From NCBI GenBank assembly GCA_002477955.1, contig DLLE01000057.1:1-14289 (forward strand): a DNA stretch of 14,289 nucleotides, written 5' to 3'. The position numbers and the translations under genes were made by a program. This stretch comes from Treponema sp. UBA7570. Lineage in GTDB: Bacteria; Spirochaetota; Spirochaetia; Treponematales; Treponemataceae. Below, one piece after another: positions 1 to 6,508 of this stretch (its first letter is position 1; every line of letters starts with the position of its first letter). Below the pieces are notes generated by a model. That model made no database searches. It worked only from the letters and a program-made list of their open reading frames with translations, and was not told the DNA's origin.

Positions 1-16
1 ACTGTGCTATTCCCGC
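1..16 (-). tRNA. tRNA-Gly (probable), 5' part, cut by left window edge
   Basis: Read on the minus strand from 16 to 1, the bases are GCGGGAATAGCACAGT. This fits the first 16 positions of a tRNA: a seven-base acceptor strand GCGGGAA, T8 and A9, a four-base D-stem strand GCAC, then A14, G15 and T16. The GCGGGAA acceptor followed by TAGC and CAGT is typical of bacterial tRNA-Gly (the E. coli GCC isoacceptor differs at one base in this stretch), so glycine is the best guess. The anticodon lies outside the window. A strong promoter on the same strand sits about 70 bases upstream. Confidence is limited by having only 16 bases. Confidence 0.6.
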
Positions 17-82
17 AAAAATGTTTTTGCTGAAATGCTGATTAACTTTTATTTAAGAAAAGTTGCAATCAACGTGATAGAA

Positions 83-111
83 AATATATCAGTTTGAAAA
101 AAAAATGTCAA
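83..111 (-). promoter_or_regulatory. Sigma-70-type promoter driving the leftward tRNA gene
   Basis: On the minus strand, TTGACA (111-106) is followed after exactly 17 bases by TATATT (88-83). That is a perfect -35 and a -10 with one mismatch. The spacer starts with nine T. Transcription would begin near 76 and run left, giving a leader of about 60 bases before the tRNA 5' end at 16. The leader contains a 7-bp hairpin (44-50 with 58-64). RNase P would be expected to remove it. Confidence 0.7.
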
Positions 112-373
112 TTTGTTTATTTGGAAAATTTAATTTTTTTGCGATTTTTTAAAATTTACGCCGGATGCGCCGCCCTTTAGTTGCAAAACTCTGGTTTTGC
201 AATGAGCGTTAGCGAAGGCAGAGCAGCCGGTTAAGGAAAATACGGAACGCCGGCGGAAAACTTTTTTTTGAAAAAAAATGCCGTCCCGAATTTTTATAAT
301 CTTATGGCGAAAATAATACATTTTGACTTTGGTTTGTTGTTTTTATCGTTTTTGTCTGATATTATAGTTAGAA
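112..373. other. Intergenic region between the leftward tRNA promoter and rpe, with a GC-rich structured block
   Basis: No gene is supported here. About 155-260 is clearly GC-richer than the A/T-rich sequence on both sides. It holds a perfect 9-bp hairpin with a 4-base loop (181-189 with 194-202), two copies of ACGCCGG (158-164 and 247-253) and the 8-base palindrome CGCCGGCG (249-256). CGCCGG at 159-164 can pair with CCGGCG at 250-255, closing the block as one large stem-loop. Eight T, one G and eight A follow at 262-278. A minus-strand frame at 130-321 (63 codons) crosses the block but has no ribosome binding site. A weak rpe promoter (TTGTTT 337-342, 17-base spacer, TATTAT 360-365) is possible; it would give an almost leaderless message. 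Confidence 0.5.
155..260. repeat. Candidate dispersed intergenic repeat / structured element
   Basis: This is a sharply bounded GC-rich island in A/T-rich spacer. Internal symmetry includes the stem TTGCAAAAC/GTTTTGCAA with loop TCTG at 181-202, terminal CGCCGG-type motifs in direct and inverted order, and CCGCC (170-174) complementary to GGCGG (252-256). The compact, self-complementary layout resembles dispersed repeats that sit between genes in many bacteria. Only one copy is in the window, so the repeat status is inferred from base composition and structure alone. Confidence 0.4.
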
Positions 374-1006
374 ATGAAAAGTAGAATTTTATCACCTTCG
401 TTGCTTTCTGCGGATTTTTCTAATCTTGCGGAGGCCTTGAAACTTTGTGAGGAAAAAAAATCGGGTGCGGTTCATATTGATGTTATGGACGGACATTTTG
501 TTCCTCAGATTACTTACGGACAGCCAGTTATAAAATCTGTAAGAAAACTTACATCTTTGCCGTTTGATGTTCATCTTATGGTTGAGCGTCCTGAGGAAAT
601 GGTTGACACCTTTGCGCAGGCTGGGGCTGACTGGATTACTTTTCATCAGGAAGCGACTGTGCATATAGACAGGCTTGTTTCTCATATTCATTCGCTTGGA
701 AAAAAGGCTGGAGTTTCTATTGTTCCGTCGACTCCTGTAAGCGCAATAAAGGAAATTCTTCCGGAAGTTGACCTTGTTCTTGTAATGACGGTTAATCCTG
801 GCTTCGGCGGGCAGAAACTGATTCCCTATTGTGTTGGAAAAATTGCGGAGCTTGATTTAATAAGAAAGGAAAAAAATTACAATTATTTGATTTCGGTTGA
901 CGGCGGAATAAACAACGAAACTTTGCCTTCTGTGCTTGACGCTGGTGTTGATGTGGTTGTTTCGGGCTCTGCCTTTTTTAACGGCTCGTTTAAGTGGGAG
1001 GCGTAA
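374..1006 (+). CDS. rpe: Ribulose-phosphate 3-epimerase
   Basis: Interconverts D-ribulose 5-phosphate and D-xylulose 5-phosphate in the cytosolic pentose phosphate pathway. The 210-residue protein is a near-complete TIM barrel of the RPE family. Visible motifs are the N-terminal S-P-S-L-L-S-A-D-F strand; H-I-D-V-M-D-G, giving metal ligand His34 and acid/base Asp36; F-D-V-H-L-M-V with His67; M-T-V-N-P-G-F-G-G-Q at about 138-147 in the phosphate/substrate loop; and S-V-D-G-G-I-N with catalytic Asp176. All four metal or catalytic residues are present. The ATG at 374 is chosen because the family starts just before this first strand; its Shine-Dalgarno is poor. The stop abuts the next start at 1007, whose Shine-Dalgarno (GGGAGG, 996-1001) lies inside rpe, so the two are translationally linked. 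Confidence 0.96.
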   Translation: MKSRILSPSLLSADFSNLAEALKLCEEKKSGAVHIDVMDGHFVPQITYGQPVIKSVRKLTSLPFDVHLMVERPEEMVDTFAQAGADWITFHQEATVHIDRLVSHIHSLGKKAGVSIVPSTPVSAIKEILPEVDLVLVMTVNPGFGGQKLIPYCVGKIAELDLIRKEKNYNYLISVDGGINNETLPSVLDAGVDVVVSGSAFFNGSFKWEA

Positions 1007-1945
1007 ATGCTTGCGCGGACTTTTTGTGGACAAGATCGGAACGGCTTAAAACGGTTTTTTGTTTTTTTTGCGGCTGCTTTTTTTGCGGCAGGAAGCATTT
1101 TTTGTCAGAAATATTCTGCGGAGCAAGAGCAGGGCTTTGAGGCTTTTAGAAAAAATGACTGGGCTTCTGCGATGTTTTTTCTGCGGAAGGCTGGAAGTTT
1201 GCCTGAAGGTTTTGACGAAGAGACTCTGTATCTTTTGGTGATGAGCGAAATCAATGCCTGCGAATATTCTGACGCGCTTTCTGACGTAAACGTTTTTTTG
1301 CAGTCTTTTGATAAAAGTCAGTATCTCCCGTATATGCATTTTCAAAAAGGACGGATTCTGCATCTTTTGGAACGCAATGAAGAGGCAGTTTTGGTTTTGA
1401 GCGATTTTTGTCATCTTTATCCGGATAGCGAGCTTTATGCGGCGGCTTTGTATTGGGTTGCCGAGTGTTTTTACGATGAATATAATTTTGATTCTGCCCG
1501 CGCTCTTTATGAGCGCGTTGTGTCGGATTTTCCGGCAGATGCGAAGGCTGGAGACTGCCGCTATCGTCTTGAAATGATTGCTCAGCGTGAGCGTGAAGAA
1601 AAATTGATTTATCTTTTAAAAGTAACCGGAGAAGAAAATCTTTCTGCGCGTGAAGAATATGAAAGACAGATAAAACTTTATCAAAGCCAGGATAAAATGG
1701 GGTTGAGAAAAAGCCTTGCCGATTCTCAGAACCGGATTGCCGAGCTTGAGGCGGAACTGGCGGAGCAGAAAAAAGTGAATTCCTCTCTTGAAGCGAAGGT
1801 GAGGAATTTTGACAACGTGATAAGTCCTCAAAATGTTTTGAAGGAAAAAAATGATGAGAAAATTTCTGTCCCGAAAACTGATCCAGAAATTGAGGCCCTA
1901 AAACAAAAGGCTTTGTTCTTGCAGTTTTTGCTTGAAGAAAAATAG
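1007..1945 (+). CDS. Periplasmic TPR protein with C-terminal coiled coil (CpoB/YbgF-like architecture)
   Basis: Function unknown. The 312-residue protein starts with a basic segment and hydrophobic stretch (about residues 14-33) that looks like a signal peptide ending near F-C-Q, so the product is probably exported. Residues 37-190 form helical TPR-like repeats; the section around 138-178 (Y-P-D-S, L-Y-W-V-A-E, F-D-S-A-R-A-L-Y-E-R-V) closely resembles YbgF/CpoB-type repeats. Residues about 190-270 are charged and heptad-like, suggesting a coiled coil. In CpoB proteins the coiled coil is usually N-terminal, so this is not a clear orthologue. The start has a strong Shine-Dalgarno (GGGAGG) five bases upstream. 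The cysteine after S-I-F is unlikely to be a lipobox because Phe precedes it. It begins directly at the rpe stop and precedes two other envelope-related unknowns. Confidence 0.75.
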   Translation: MLARTFCGQDRNGLKRFFVFFAAAFFAAGSIFCQKYSAEQEQGFEAFRKNDWASAMFFLRKAGSLPEGFDEETLYLLVMSEINACEYSDALSDVNVFLQSFDKSQYLPYMHFQKGRILHLLERNEEAVLVLSDFCHLYPDSELYAAALYWVAECFYDEYNFDSARALYERVVSDFPADAKAGDCRYRLEMIAQREREEKLIYLLKVTGEENLSAREEYERQIKLYQSQDKMGLRKSLADSQNRIAELEAELAEQKKVNSSLEAKVRNFDNVISPQNVLKEKNDEKISVPKTDPEIEALKQKALFLQFLLEEK

Positions 1946-2029
1946 CAGTTTTTTTTTGTGTTTTTTTAGATTTTTAAAGTGTTTTGGCTTTTATAAGAAT
2001 AAAAAATTATGCTTAAAAATAAAAATTCC

Positions 2030-2033
2030 GGAG
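2030..2033 (+). promoter_or_regulatory. Ribosome binding site that sets the start at 2043
   Basis: GGAG nine bases before the ATG at 2043. The upstream in-frame ATG at 1932 lies inside the preceding gene, lacks such a site, and would put 37 basic residues with scattered hydrophobics ahead of a normal signal peptide. Confidence 0.7.
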
Positions 2034-2042
2034 ATAAAAATT

Positions 2043-3536
2043 ATGAAAGTTTTGAAAAAAAATCGTTTCAATAAGGTTTATTTTGAAAAAAAAGTTCTTT
2101 TATGCGCTGTTCTTGCGGTTTTTGCAGGCGGTGTATTTTATTCTCAAACCGAAAATGTGAATAGCGAAGCGCCGGCTGAAAGTCTTGGAGCAATGGAAAG
2201 TTCTGAAAATTCTGAGAAGGAATCAGTTTCCAAGGACGCTGGAAAACTGGAAAAAGAAAAGGCTGAAGAAAAAAAGGCAAAAAGAGAAAAAACTAAGAAA
2301 ACAAAAAAGACAGAAAATGCTGATGAAGCTGATAAAAAACAGGAAAAGAATAATGAGATTACAAAAATCGATCCGTATCTTGGCGATGTTTATATTCCTG
2401 TAAAAAAATATTCACTTTTCTTTGAAAATTATTCTATCGAGTGTAATTCTGACCGTGGAACTTTTAATTTTTATTCTTCTCAAAAAAAACGCAAAAAAAC
2501 TCCGGTTCTTTCAAATTATGAGGATTCAATTTCTTCATCTTTCTTTTTAAAAATTGGAAAAACAGTCTACTGCCTGAATAAAGACAGCGCGGTTCAAAAA
2601 GAGCTATGGAAAACAGCGAACGGAGCGCGGCTTGTTTACACAATAAGTAACAGAGCGCGTGTTGCCATAGATTTTTCGTTTGAGCCGGAAGAAACTGTTA
2701 AAAAGGTTTTTGCCCTTGAGCAAAATGATGAAAAAATTGCAATGGAACAGGATGAAAATCTTTTAAAAACAGAAGAAGAGGAAGAAGCTTCGGGCGAGGA
2801 TGTTTTGCCTGGTGTAATAAAAATCAGGGCTTATGTTACAAATCTTTCTGAAAAAAAAGCAAATTTTGCATTGAAGGCTGTTTTGGATACGTCTGTTGGC
2901 GAAGGAGCGGATGTTCATTTTTTGACAGAAAACGGCCTGTCATTTAATTCTGAGCATCAGTTTGAAAATATGATCAAAGAGAGGGTGTTGTGCGTTTCTG
3001 ACTCGAAAACTTCCGCGGAATTTGTTTTTGAGGGAAAAAATATCTCTTCTCCGGAAGTTGTGACGGTTGCAAACATCTCATATTTGAATTCTCCGAGATG
3101 GATTATGGTTTCGGAAAACGGAAGAAGCTTTAATTCGCTGAATGCGTATAATAATTCGGGAATTTTGGTTGTCTGGCCGCAGAAAACGCTTCAAAAAGAA
3201 GAAACTTATTCAATTCAATTTTTTGCAGGAATTTCTTGCAACGGAAGAAAATGCGATACTTTAAAATACGTTGATTTTGCTGGAATTGGCGGCACAAAAA
3301 AACTTGAAAAAAGTGAGGCGGCTGCGAGCTTTGATGTTTCAGGTTCAAGAAAAACCGATGTTGATTTTATAGTTCAAAACGTTACTGAAAAACAGCTTGA
3401 TTTTGAATATATTCAGAACCTTATAAATCGGATTGACGCTCTTGAAAGCACGGATGCCGATATTGACAGAAATGAGCTTAGGCAGCTTAATTCTGAGCTT
3501 GATGCTATTCTTGCAGCCTTGAGGAAGCGGAACTAA
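2043..3536 (+). CDS. Secreted Lys/Glu-rich protein of unknown function
   Basis: I do not recognise the family. From the ATG at 2043 the protein has 497 residues. Residues 1-35 form a signal peptide: basic start, hydrophobic V-L-L-C-A-V-L-A-V-F-A-G-G, then Y-S-Q, a cleavage style common in treponemes. Residues 40-105 are a low-complexity linker very rich in Lys and Glu. The section from about 108 to 415 looks globular and beta-rich, interrupted by an acidic stretch with five Glu near 244-248. Residues about 436-497 are predicted helical and charged (I-Q-N-L-I-N-R-I-D-A-L, then L-R-Q-L-N-S-E-L). Three Cys pairs or singles occur, two close together at 399-404. The frame stays open back to 1932, overlapping the previous gene by 14 bases, but the binding site supports 2043. 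A weak promoter is possible in the gap (TTGGCT 1984-1989, 18-base spacer, TATGCT 2008-2013). The next gene starts two bases after the stop. Confidence 0.75.
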   Translation: MKVLKKNRFNKVYFEKKVLLCAVLAVFAGGVFYSQTENVNSEAPAESLGAMESSENSEKESVSKDAGKLEKEKAEEKKAKREKTKKTKKTENADEADKKQEKNNEITKIDPYLGDVYIPVKKYSLFFENYSIECNSDRGTFNFYSSQKKRKKTPVLSNYEDSISSSFFLKIGKTVYCLNKDSAVQKELWKTANGARLVYTISNRARVAIDFSFEPEETVKKVFALEQNDEKIAMEQDENLLKTEEEEEASGEDVLPGVIKIRAYVTNLSEKKANFALKAVLDTSVGEGADVHFLTENGLSFNSEHQFENMIKERVLCVSDSKTSAEFVFEGKNISSPEVVTVANISYLNSPRWIMVSENGRSFNSLNAYNNSGILVVWPQKTLQKEETYSIQFFAGISCNGRKCDTLKYVDFAGIGGTKKLEKSEAAASFDVSGSRKTDVDFIVQNVTEKQLDFEYIQNLINRIDALESTDADIDRNELRQLNSELDAILAALRKRN

Positions 3537-3537
3537 A

Positions 3538-4641
3538 ATGAGCCGGGCAACGATTGACGAAGCGCGTTCACTTATTCGGAAAAAAAAGTATTCAAATGCG
3601 ATTGTTCTGCTTGAAGGTGTCCGCGAAGTCTACAGAAACAGTTTCGATTATTATTTGATTTTGGGAATTGCCTGCCTTTACTCTGGCGATTATGGAAATT
3701 CGTACAGGAATTTTGATGAAGCACGGCACATAAAAGTTCAAAACGTAGACTTGCTTTTGGGACAGGCCGCTTTATATTTGGTTCGCGGAGATACAAGCGC
3801 TGCAATTGGCTATTATCTTGATATTCTCGATCTTGAGCCGGAAAATAAAAAGGCAAAGGCTGCCCTTGAATTTGTCCGCTCAAAAGGAGATTATGAAACG
3901 ATTGTAAAATGGACAGATACTGGAAAAATAAAAGAATTTTATCCAGAAGTTGCTGCAAAAAAAGGAATCTGGCCTCTTGCGTTTTCTGTCCTTGCCGGAG
4001 GTTTTGCTGCTCTTGCCATTCTTTTTTGCATGAACTTAAGCAAGACAAGACAAGAGGCGCAGAGAGCGGATTTGAGCGAGCTAGACCTGACAGCTTCCGA
4101 TAAGTCGAATTTGCAGGAAAAGGATTTGTCTGGCGGAGTTTATAAGTATATTCTTTCGGATTCTCAGATTACGCAAGCTTATGAAAAGGCAAAATTTTAT
4201 TTTCAGAATTACAGGGATAATTCTTCCCGGGTTGAAATAAACAGAATTTTGAATTCAAATGCATCTCAGTCTGTAAAATCTAAGTCGGAACTTTTGGTTT
4301 CGTATTTTGAAGAGCCTTCTTTTGACAGTTTTTCTAGTCGTCCTGAAGAGAATTTTTCATATTCAACCGTAGCGGCAGAACCTGCTCTTTATTTGGACTG
4401 CTGGGTTGTCTGGTCTGGAAGAATTTCCAATGCAAAGACTGAAAATGACATTTTTAGTTGCGATCTTCTTGTCGGATACGAAAATCTTGAAAGAGTTGAC
4501 GGAATTGTTCCGGTGATTTTTAATGTTGTTCCAAAAATAGAAGGAGACCGTGCGGTAAAAATTCTAGCGCAGGTAAAACTAAAAGACGGAAAATTGTGTC
4601 TTGTTGGACGCTCTGTTTATCAGCCTTTGAGAAAAAATTGA
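3538..4641 (+). CDS. Single-pass membrane protein: TPR domain, one membrane segment, C-terminal extracytoplasmic domain
   Basis: Function unknown. The 367-residue protein has three parts. Residues about 3-125 form TPR-like helical repeats (K-K-Y-S-N-A-I-V-L-L-E, Y-L-I-L-G-I-A-C-L-Y-S-G-D-Y, A-A-L-Y-L-V-R-G-D-T-S-A-A-I-G-Y-Y). Residues 144-165 are a single hydrophobic segment preceded by two Lys, which predicts a cytoplasmic N-terminal TPR domain and an exported C-terminal part. Residues about 280-367 are beta-rich (L-D-C-W-V-V-W-S-G-R, then V-K-L-K-D-G-K-L-C-L-V-G-R-S-V-Y) and may be a small barrel-like domain; that is a guess from strand pattern. There is no signal peptide. The stop of the preceding gene ends one base before the ATG, and the nearest Shine-Dalgarno (GAGGA, 3521-3525) is distant, so translation is probably coupled to the upstream gene. 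Confidence 0.75.
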   Translation: MSRATIDEARSLIRKKKYSNAIVLLEGVREVYRNSFDYYLILGIACLYSGDYGNSYRNFDEARHIKVQNVDLLLGQAALYLVRGDTSAAIGYYLDILDLEPENKKAKAALEFVRSKGDYETIVKWTDTGKIKEFYPEVAAKKGIWPLAFSVLAGGFAALAILFCMNLSKTRQEAQRADLSELDLTASDKSNLQEKDLSGGVYKYILSDSQITQAYEKAKFYFQNYRDNSSRVEINRILNSNASQSVKSKSELLVSYFEEPSFDSFSSRPEENFSYSTVAAEPALYLDCWVVWSGRISNAKTENDIFSCDLLVGYENLERVDGIVPVIFNVVPKIEGDRAVKILAQVKLKDGKLCLVGRSVYQPLRKN

Positions 4642-4666
4642 TAAAAATTCGATATTGATGTAAAAA

Positions 4667-4710
4667 TATACTGAAAAATTCAAAAAAAATGTGTAAAAAT
4701 TGAATTTCAG
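4667..4710 (+). promoter_or_regulatory. Candidate recA promoter -10 and inverted-repeat operator
   Basis: The 97-base gap before recA holds CTGAAAAATTCA (4671-4682) and TGAATTTCAG (4701-4710). These are complementary over ten bases if two A are bulged in the left arm, with an 18-base A-rich spacer. TATACT (4667-4672) is a good -10 overlapping the left arm, but its -35 partner is weak: TTGATA at 4638-4643 is 23 bases away. The location right before recA and over a -10 suggests a repressor site or an RNA hairpin. It does not match the E. coli, Bacillus or Leptospira LexA boxes as I know them. Confidence 0.35.
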
Positions 4711-4725
4711 GGCCATATATATAGT

Positions 4726-4731
4726 GGGAGG
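4726..4731 (+). promoter_or_regulatory. Ribosome binding site that sets the recA GTG start
   Basis: GGGAGG, with seven bases before GTG at 4739. The next in-frame ATG at 4748 would be 16 bases away, and the upstream in-frame ATG at 4700 would place the binding site inside the coding region. Confidence 0.75.
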
Positions 4732-4738
4732 AAAAAAG

Positions 4739-5929
4739 GTGGCTAAAATGGTAGAAACAAATCAGTCGGCAGATATGTCGGAAAAACTGAAAGCTCTTGA
4801 AGCGGCTCGCATCCAGATTGAAAAACAGTTTGGTGCTGGCGCGCTTATGAAACTTGGAACTCAGCCGGATGCTCAGGGCGTTGATGTAGTTCCTTCTGGT
4901 TCGATTTTGCTTGACGAAGCTCTCGGTGTAGGCGGTTATCCGCGCGGTCGAATTATCGAGATGTATGGTCCGGAAAGTTCTGGAAAAACGACTCTTGCTT
5001 TGCATGCGATTGCGGAAGCTCAGAAACTTGGCGGAATAGCTGCATTTGTCGATGCAGAGCATGCTCTTGACCCGGTTTATGCAAAAAATCTTGGCGTAAA
5101 TATTGATGAATTGTGGGTTTCGCAGCCGGATACAGGAGAGCAGGCTCTGGAAATTACAGAAAATCTTGTTCGCTCTGGAGCTGTTGATATTATTGTTGTT
5201 GACTCTGTTGCCGCCCTTACTCCTCAAAAAGAAATCGAAGGAGATATGGGAGATGCGATGATGGGGCTTCAGGCTCGCCTTATGAGCCAGGCTCTCAGAA
5301 AACTTACGGCCATCGTAAATAAAAGCAAGTGCATAATCGTATTCATCAACCAGATTCGCATGAAAATCGGCGTAATGTTCGGCAATCCGGAAACTACAAC
5401 CGGTGGAAACGCCCTTAAGTTTTATTCGTCTGTCCGTTTGGAAATTCGCCGAATTGAATCAATTGACGGAAAAGGAGAGGAAGACGCTGTCGGTAACCGT
5501 GTCCGCGTAAAAGTTGTAAAAAACAAGGTTGCTCCTCCATTCCGCAAGGTTGAGCTTGATATTTATTTCGGAAAAGGAATTTCTGCGACCGCTTCGTTGC
5601 TTGATTCTGCCGTAAAGCATGGAATAATCGATAAGCGTGGAGCATGGTATACTCGCGGAGACGAAAAAGTCGGCCAGGGAAAGGAAAATGCAATCAACTT
5701 CCTTACTCAGAATCCTGAGTATGCAAAACAGATTGAGGCTCAGATTCGTGCGGAAGTTTTTCCTGGACAGGTTTTAAAAACAAAGGAAGGTGTTCCTGTT
5801 TATCCTGAACAGGTAAAGGCCTCAAAAGCCTTGGAAAAAGCAGAGAAAGAAAGCGCAAAACAAAAAACTGCTTCTCAGATCGAGGCTTCTTCTGAAGTTG
5901 TGCCGTCTGCAAAGGATGCTCTTTTTTAG
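4739..5929 (+). CDS. recA: Recombinase RecA
   Basis: ATP-dependent DNA strand-exchange protein; it forms filaments on single-stranded DNA for homologous recombination and repair. The GTG at 4739 is chosen from the Shine-Dalgarno and gives 396 residues. Walker A is G-P-E-S-S-G-K-T (77-84) and Walker B is I-I-V-V-D (151-155). The E-H-A-L-D-P motif is at 108-112. Loop L1 follows I-E-G-D-M-G-D, and L2 contains G-N-P-E-T-T-T-G-G-N-A-L-K-F (215-228). The C-terminal domain and a Lys/Glu/Ala-rich tail ending in D-A-L-F complete the protein, so it is full length and should be active. One oddity is G-D-A-M-M-G-L-Q in L1, where most RecA proteins have G-D-S-H followed by Met or Val. The stop lies two bases before the folK start, which suggests coupling. 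The unknown upstream gap carries an inverted repeat that may regulate it. Confidence 0.97.
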   Translation: MAKMVETNQSADMSEKLKALEAARIQIEKQFGAGALMKLGTQPDAQGVDVVPSGSILLDEALGVGGYPRGRIIEMYGPESSGKTTLALHAIAEAQKLGGIAAFVDAEHALDPVYAKNLGVNIDELWVSQPDTGEQALEITENLVRSGAVDIIVVDSVAALTPQKEIEGDMGDAMMGLQARLMSQALRKLTAIVNKSKCIIVFINQIRMKIGVMFGNPETTTGGNALKFYSSVRLEIRRIESIDGKGEEDAVGNRVRVKVVKNKVAPPFRKVELDIYFGKGISATASLLDSAVKHGIIDKRGAWYTRGDEKVGQGKENAINFLTQNPEYAKQIEAQIRAEVFPGQVLKTKEGVPVYPEQVKASKALEKAEKESAKQKTASQIEASSEVVPSAKDALF

Positions 5930-5931
5930 TT

Positions 5932-6462
5932 ATGATTGATGTTGTTTTGGGAGTAGGCTCCAATAAAAGCTGGAACGGAATGGACAGTTTGTGTCTTTTA
6001 AAAAGGGCCTGCGAAGCTTTGAACGGTCTGCTCTCAGAATTTTTGATTTCGTCAGTTTACCGCACAAAACCTATGTATCTTGAAAATCAAGATGATTTTT
6101 ATAATATGGCAGTTCGCGGTAAAATTGATGATGTTTATTCACCTTTTGACCTGCTCGAAAAAATTCACGTAATCGAATCTTGCTTGGGACGTAACCGTGA
6201 GCTTGAAGTAAGAAATGGACCGCGTTCAGTCGATATTGATATTGAATTTTTTGGTAATCAGACAGTAGATACAAAAACTCTCCAGATTCCTCATCCACGG
6301 CATAAAGAAAGGGCATTTGTTTTAGTTCCTTTACTTGAGATTTTAAAAGAAAATGCCGATTTTATAAAAAGAGAAGATTTTTCCAGCTATTTGGAAAAAA
6401 TTGGTTCGGGCGGAGTTGAGAAATTCCTTTCGGCCCGGGATTTTATAGACGGAAAATTTTAA
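5932..6462 (+). CDS. folK: 2-amino-4-hydroxy-6-hydroxymethyldihydropteridine pyrophosphokinase
   Basis: Transfers pyrophosphate from ATP to 6-hydroxymethyl-7,8-dihydropterin in folate biosynthesis, in the cytosol. The 176 residues match HPPK: G-V-G-S-N at 7-11; S-S-V-Y-R-T-K-P (40-47) followed by N-Q-D-D-F-Y-N-M, the pterin-binding region; L-G-R at 85-87; G-P-R-S-V-D-I-D-I with the two Mg-binding aspartates Asp101 and Asp103; and I-P-H-P (119-122) with R-A-F-V-L-V-P-L. The length is typical of the single-domain enzyme. No other folate genes are in the window. The ATG comes two bases after the recA stop, and no good Shine-Dalgarno is placed for it (AAAGGATG is about 14 bases away), so it probably depends on ribosomes finishing recA. 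Confidence 0.95.
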   Translation: MIDVVLGVGSNKSWNGMDSLCLLKRACEALNGLLSEFLISSVYRTKPMYLENQDDFYNMAVRGKIDDVYSPFDLLEKIHVIESCLGRNRELEVRNGPRSVDIDIEFFGNQTVDTKTLQIPHPRHKERAFVLVPLLEILKENADFIKREDFSSYLEKIGSGGVEKFLSARDFIDGKF

Positions 6463-6508
6463 TGAATAAGCGTTTTATAAAATCATCGTTTTTTTTTGAG
6501 GAGCTTTC

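Noticed and set aside
63..90. Plus-strand promoter TTGCAA, 16 bases, TATATC
   Set aside because: It is much weaker than the overlapping minus-strand promoter, and it would need a leader of about 280 bases through the structured block to reach rpe.
130..321. 63-codon open frame on the minus strand across the structured block
   Set aside because: It has no ribosome binding site, and its composition follows the GC-rich block and flanking A/T runs; more likely a by-product of the block.
1018..1112. Lipobox in the first TPR protein (S-I-F-C)
   Set aside because: Phe directly before the Cys does not fit known lipoprotein signals; ordinary signal peptidase cleavage is more likely.
1946..1967. Terminator from the T runs after the first TPR gene
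   Set aside because: The runs of nine and seven T have no GC-containing stem in front of them.
1932..2042. Longer start for the secreted Lys/Glu-rich protein
   Set aside because: It overlaps the previous gene, lacks a ribosome binding site, and would hide the signal peptide behind 37 extra residues.
3572..4048. 158-codon minus-strand open frame
   Set aside because: It is antisense to the TPR domain coding sequence and rich in Gln/Leu/Arg, as expected for a shadow of this codon usage.
4700..4738. Longer recA starting at ATG 4700
   Set aside because: The strong Shine-Dalgarno lies inside this extension and points to GTG 4739; the added residues are not RecA-like.
4520..5227. 235-codon minus-strand open frame opposite the end of the TPR membrane gene and recA
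   Set aside because: It lies antisense to well-supported genes, crosses their boundary, and reads as Ser/Phe/Arg-rich shadow sequence with no domain.
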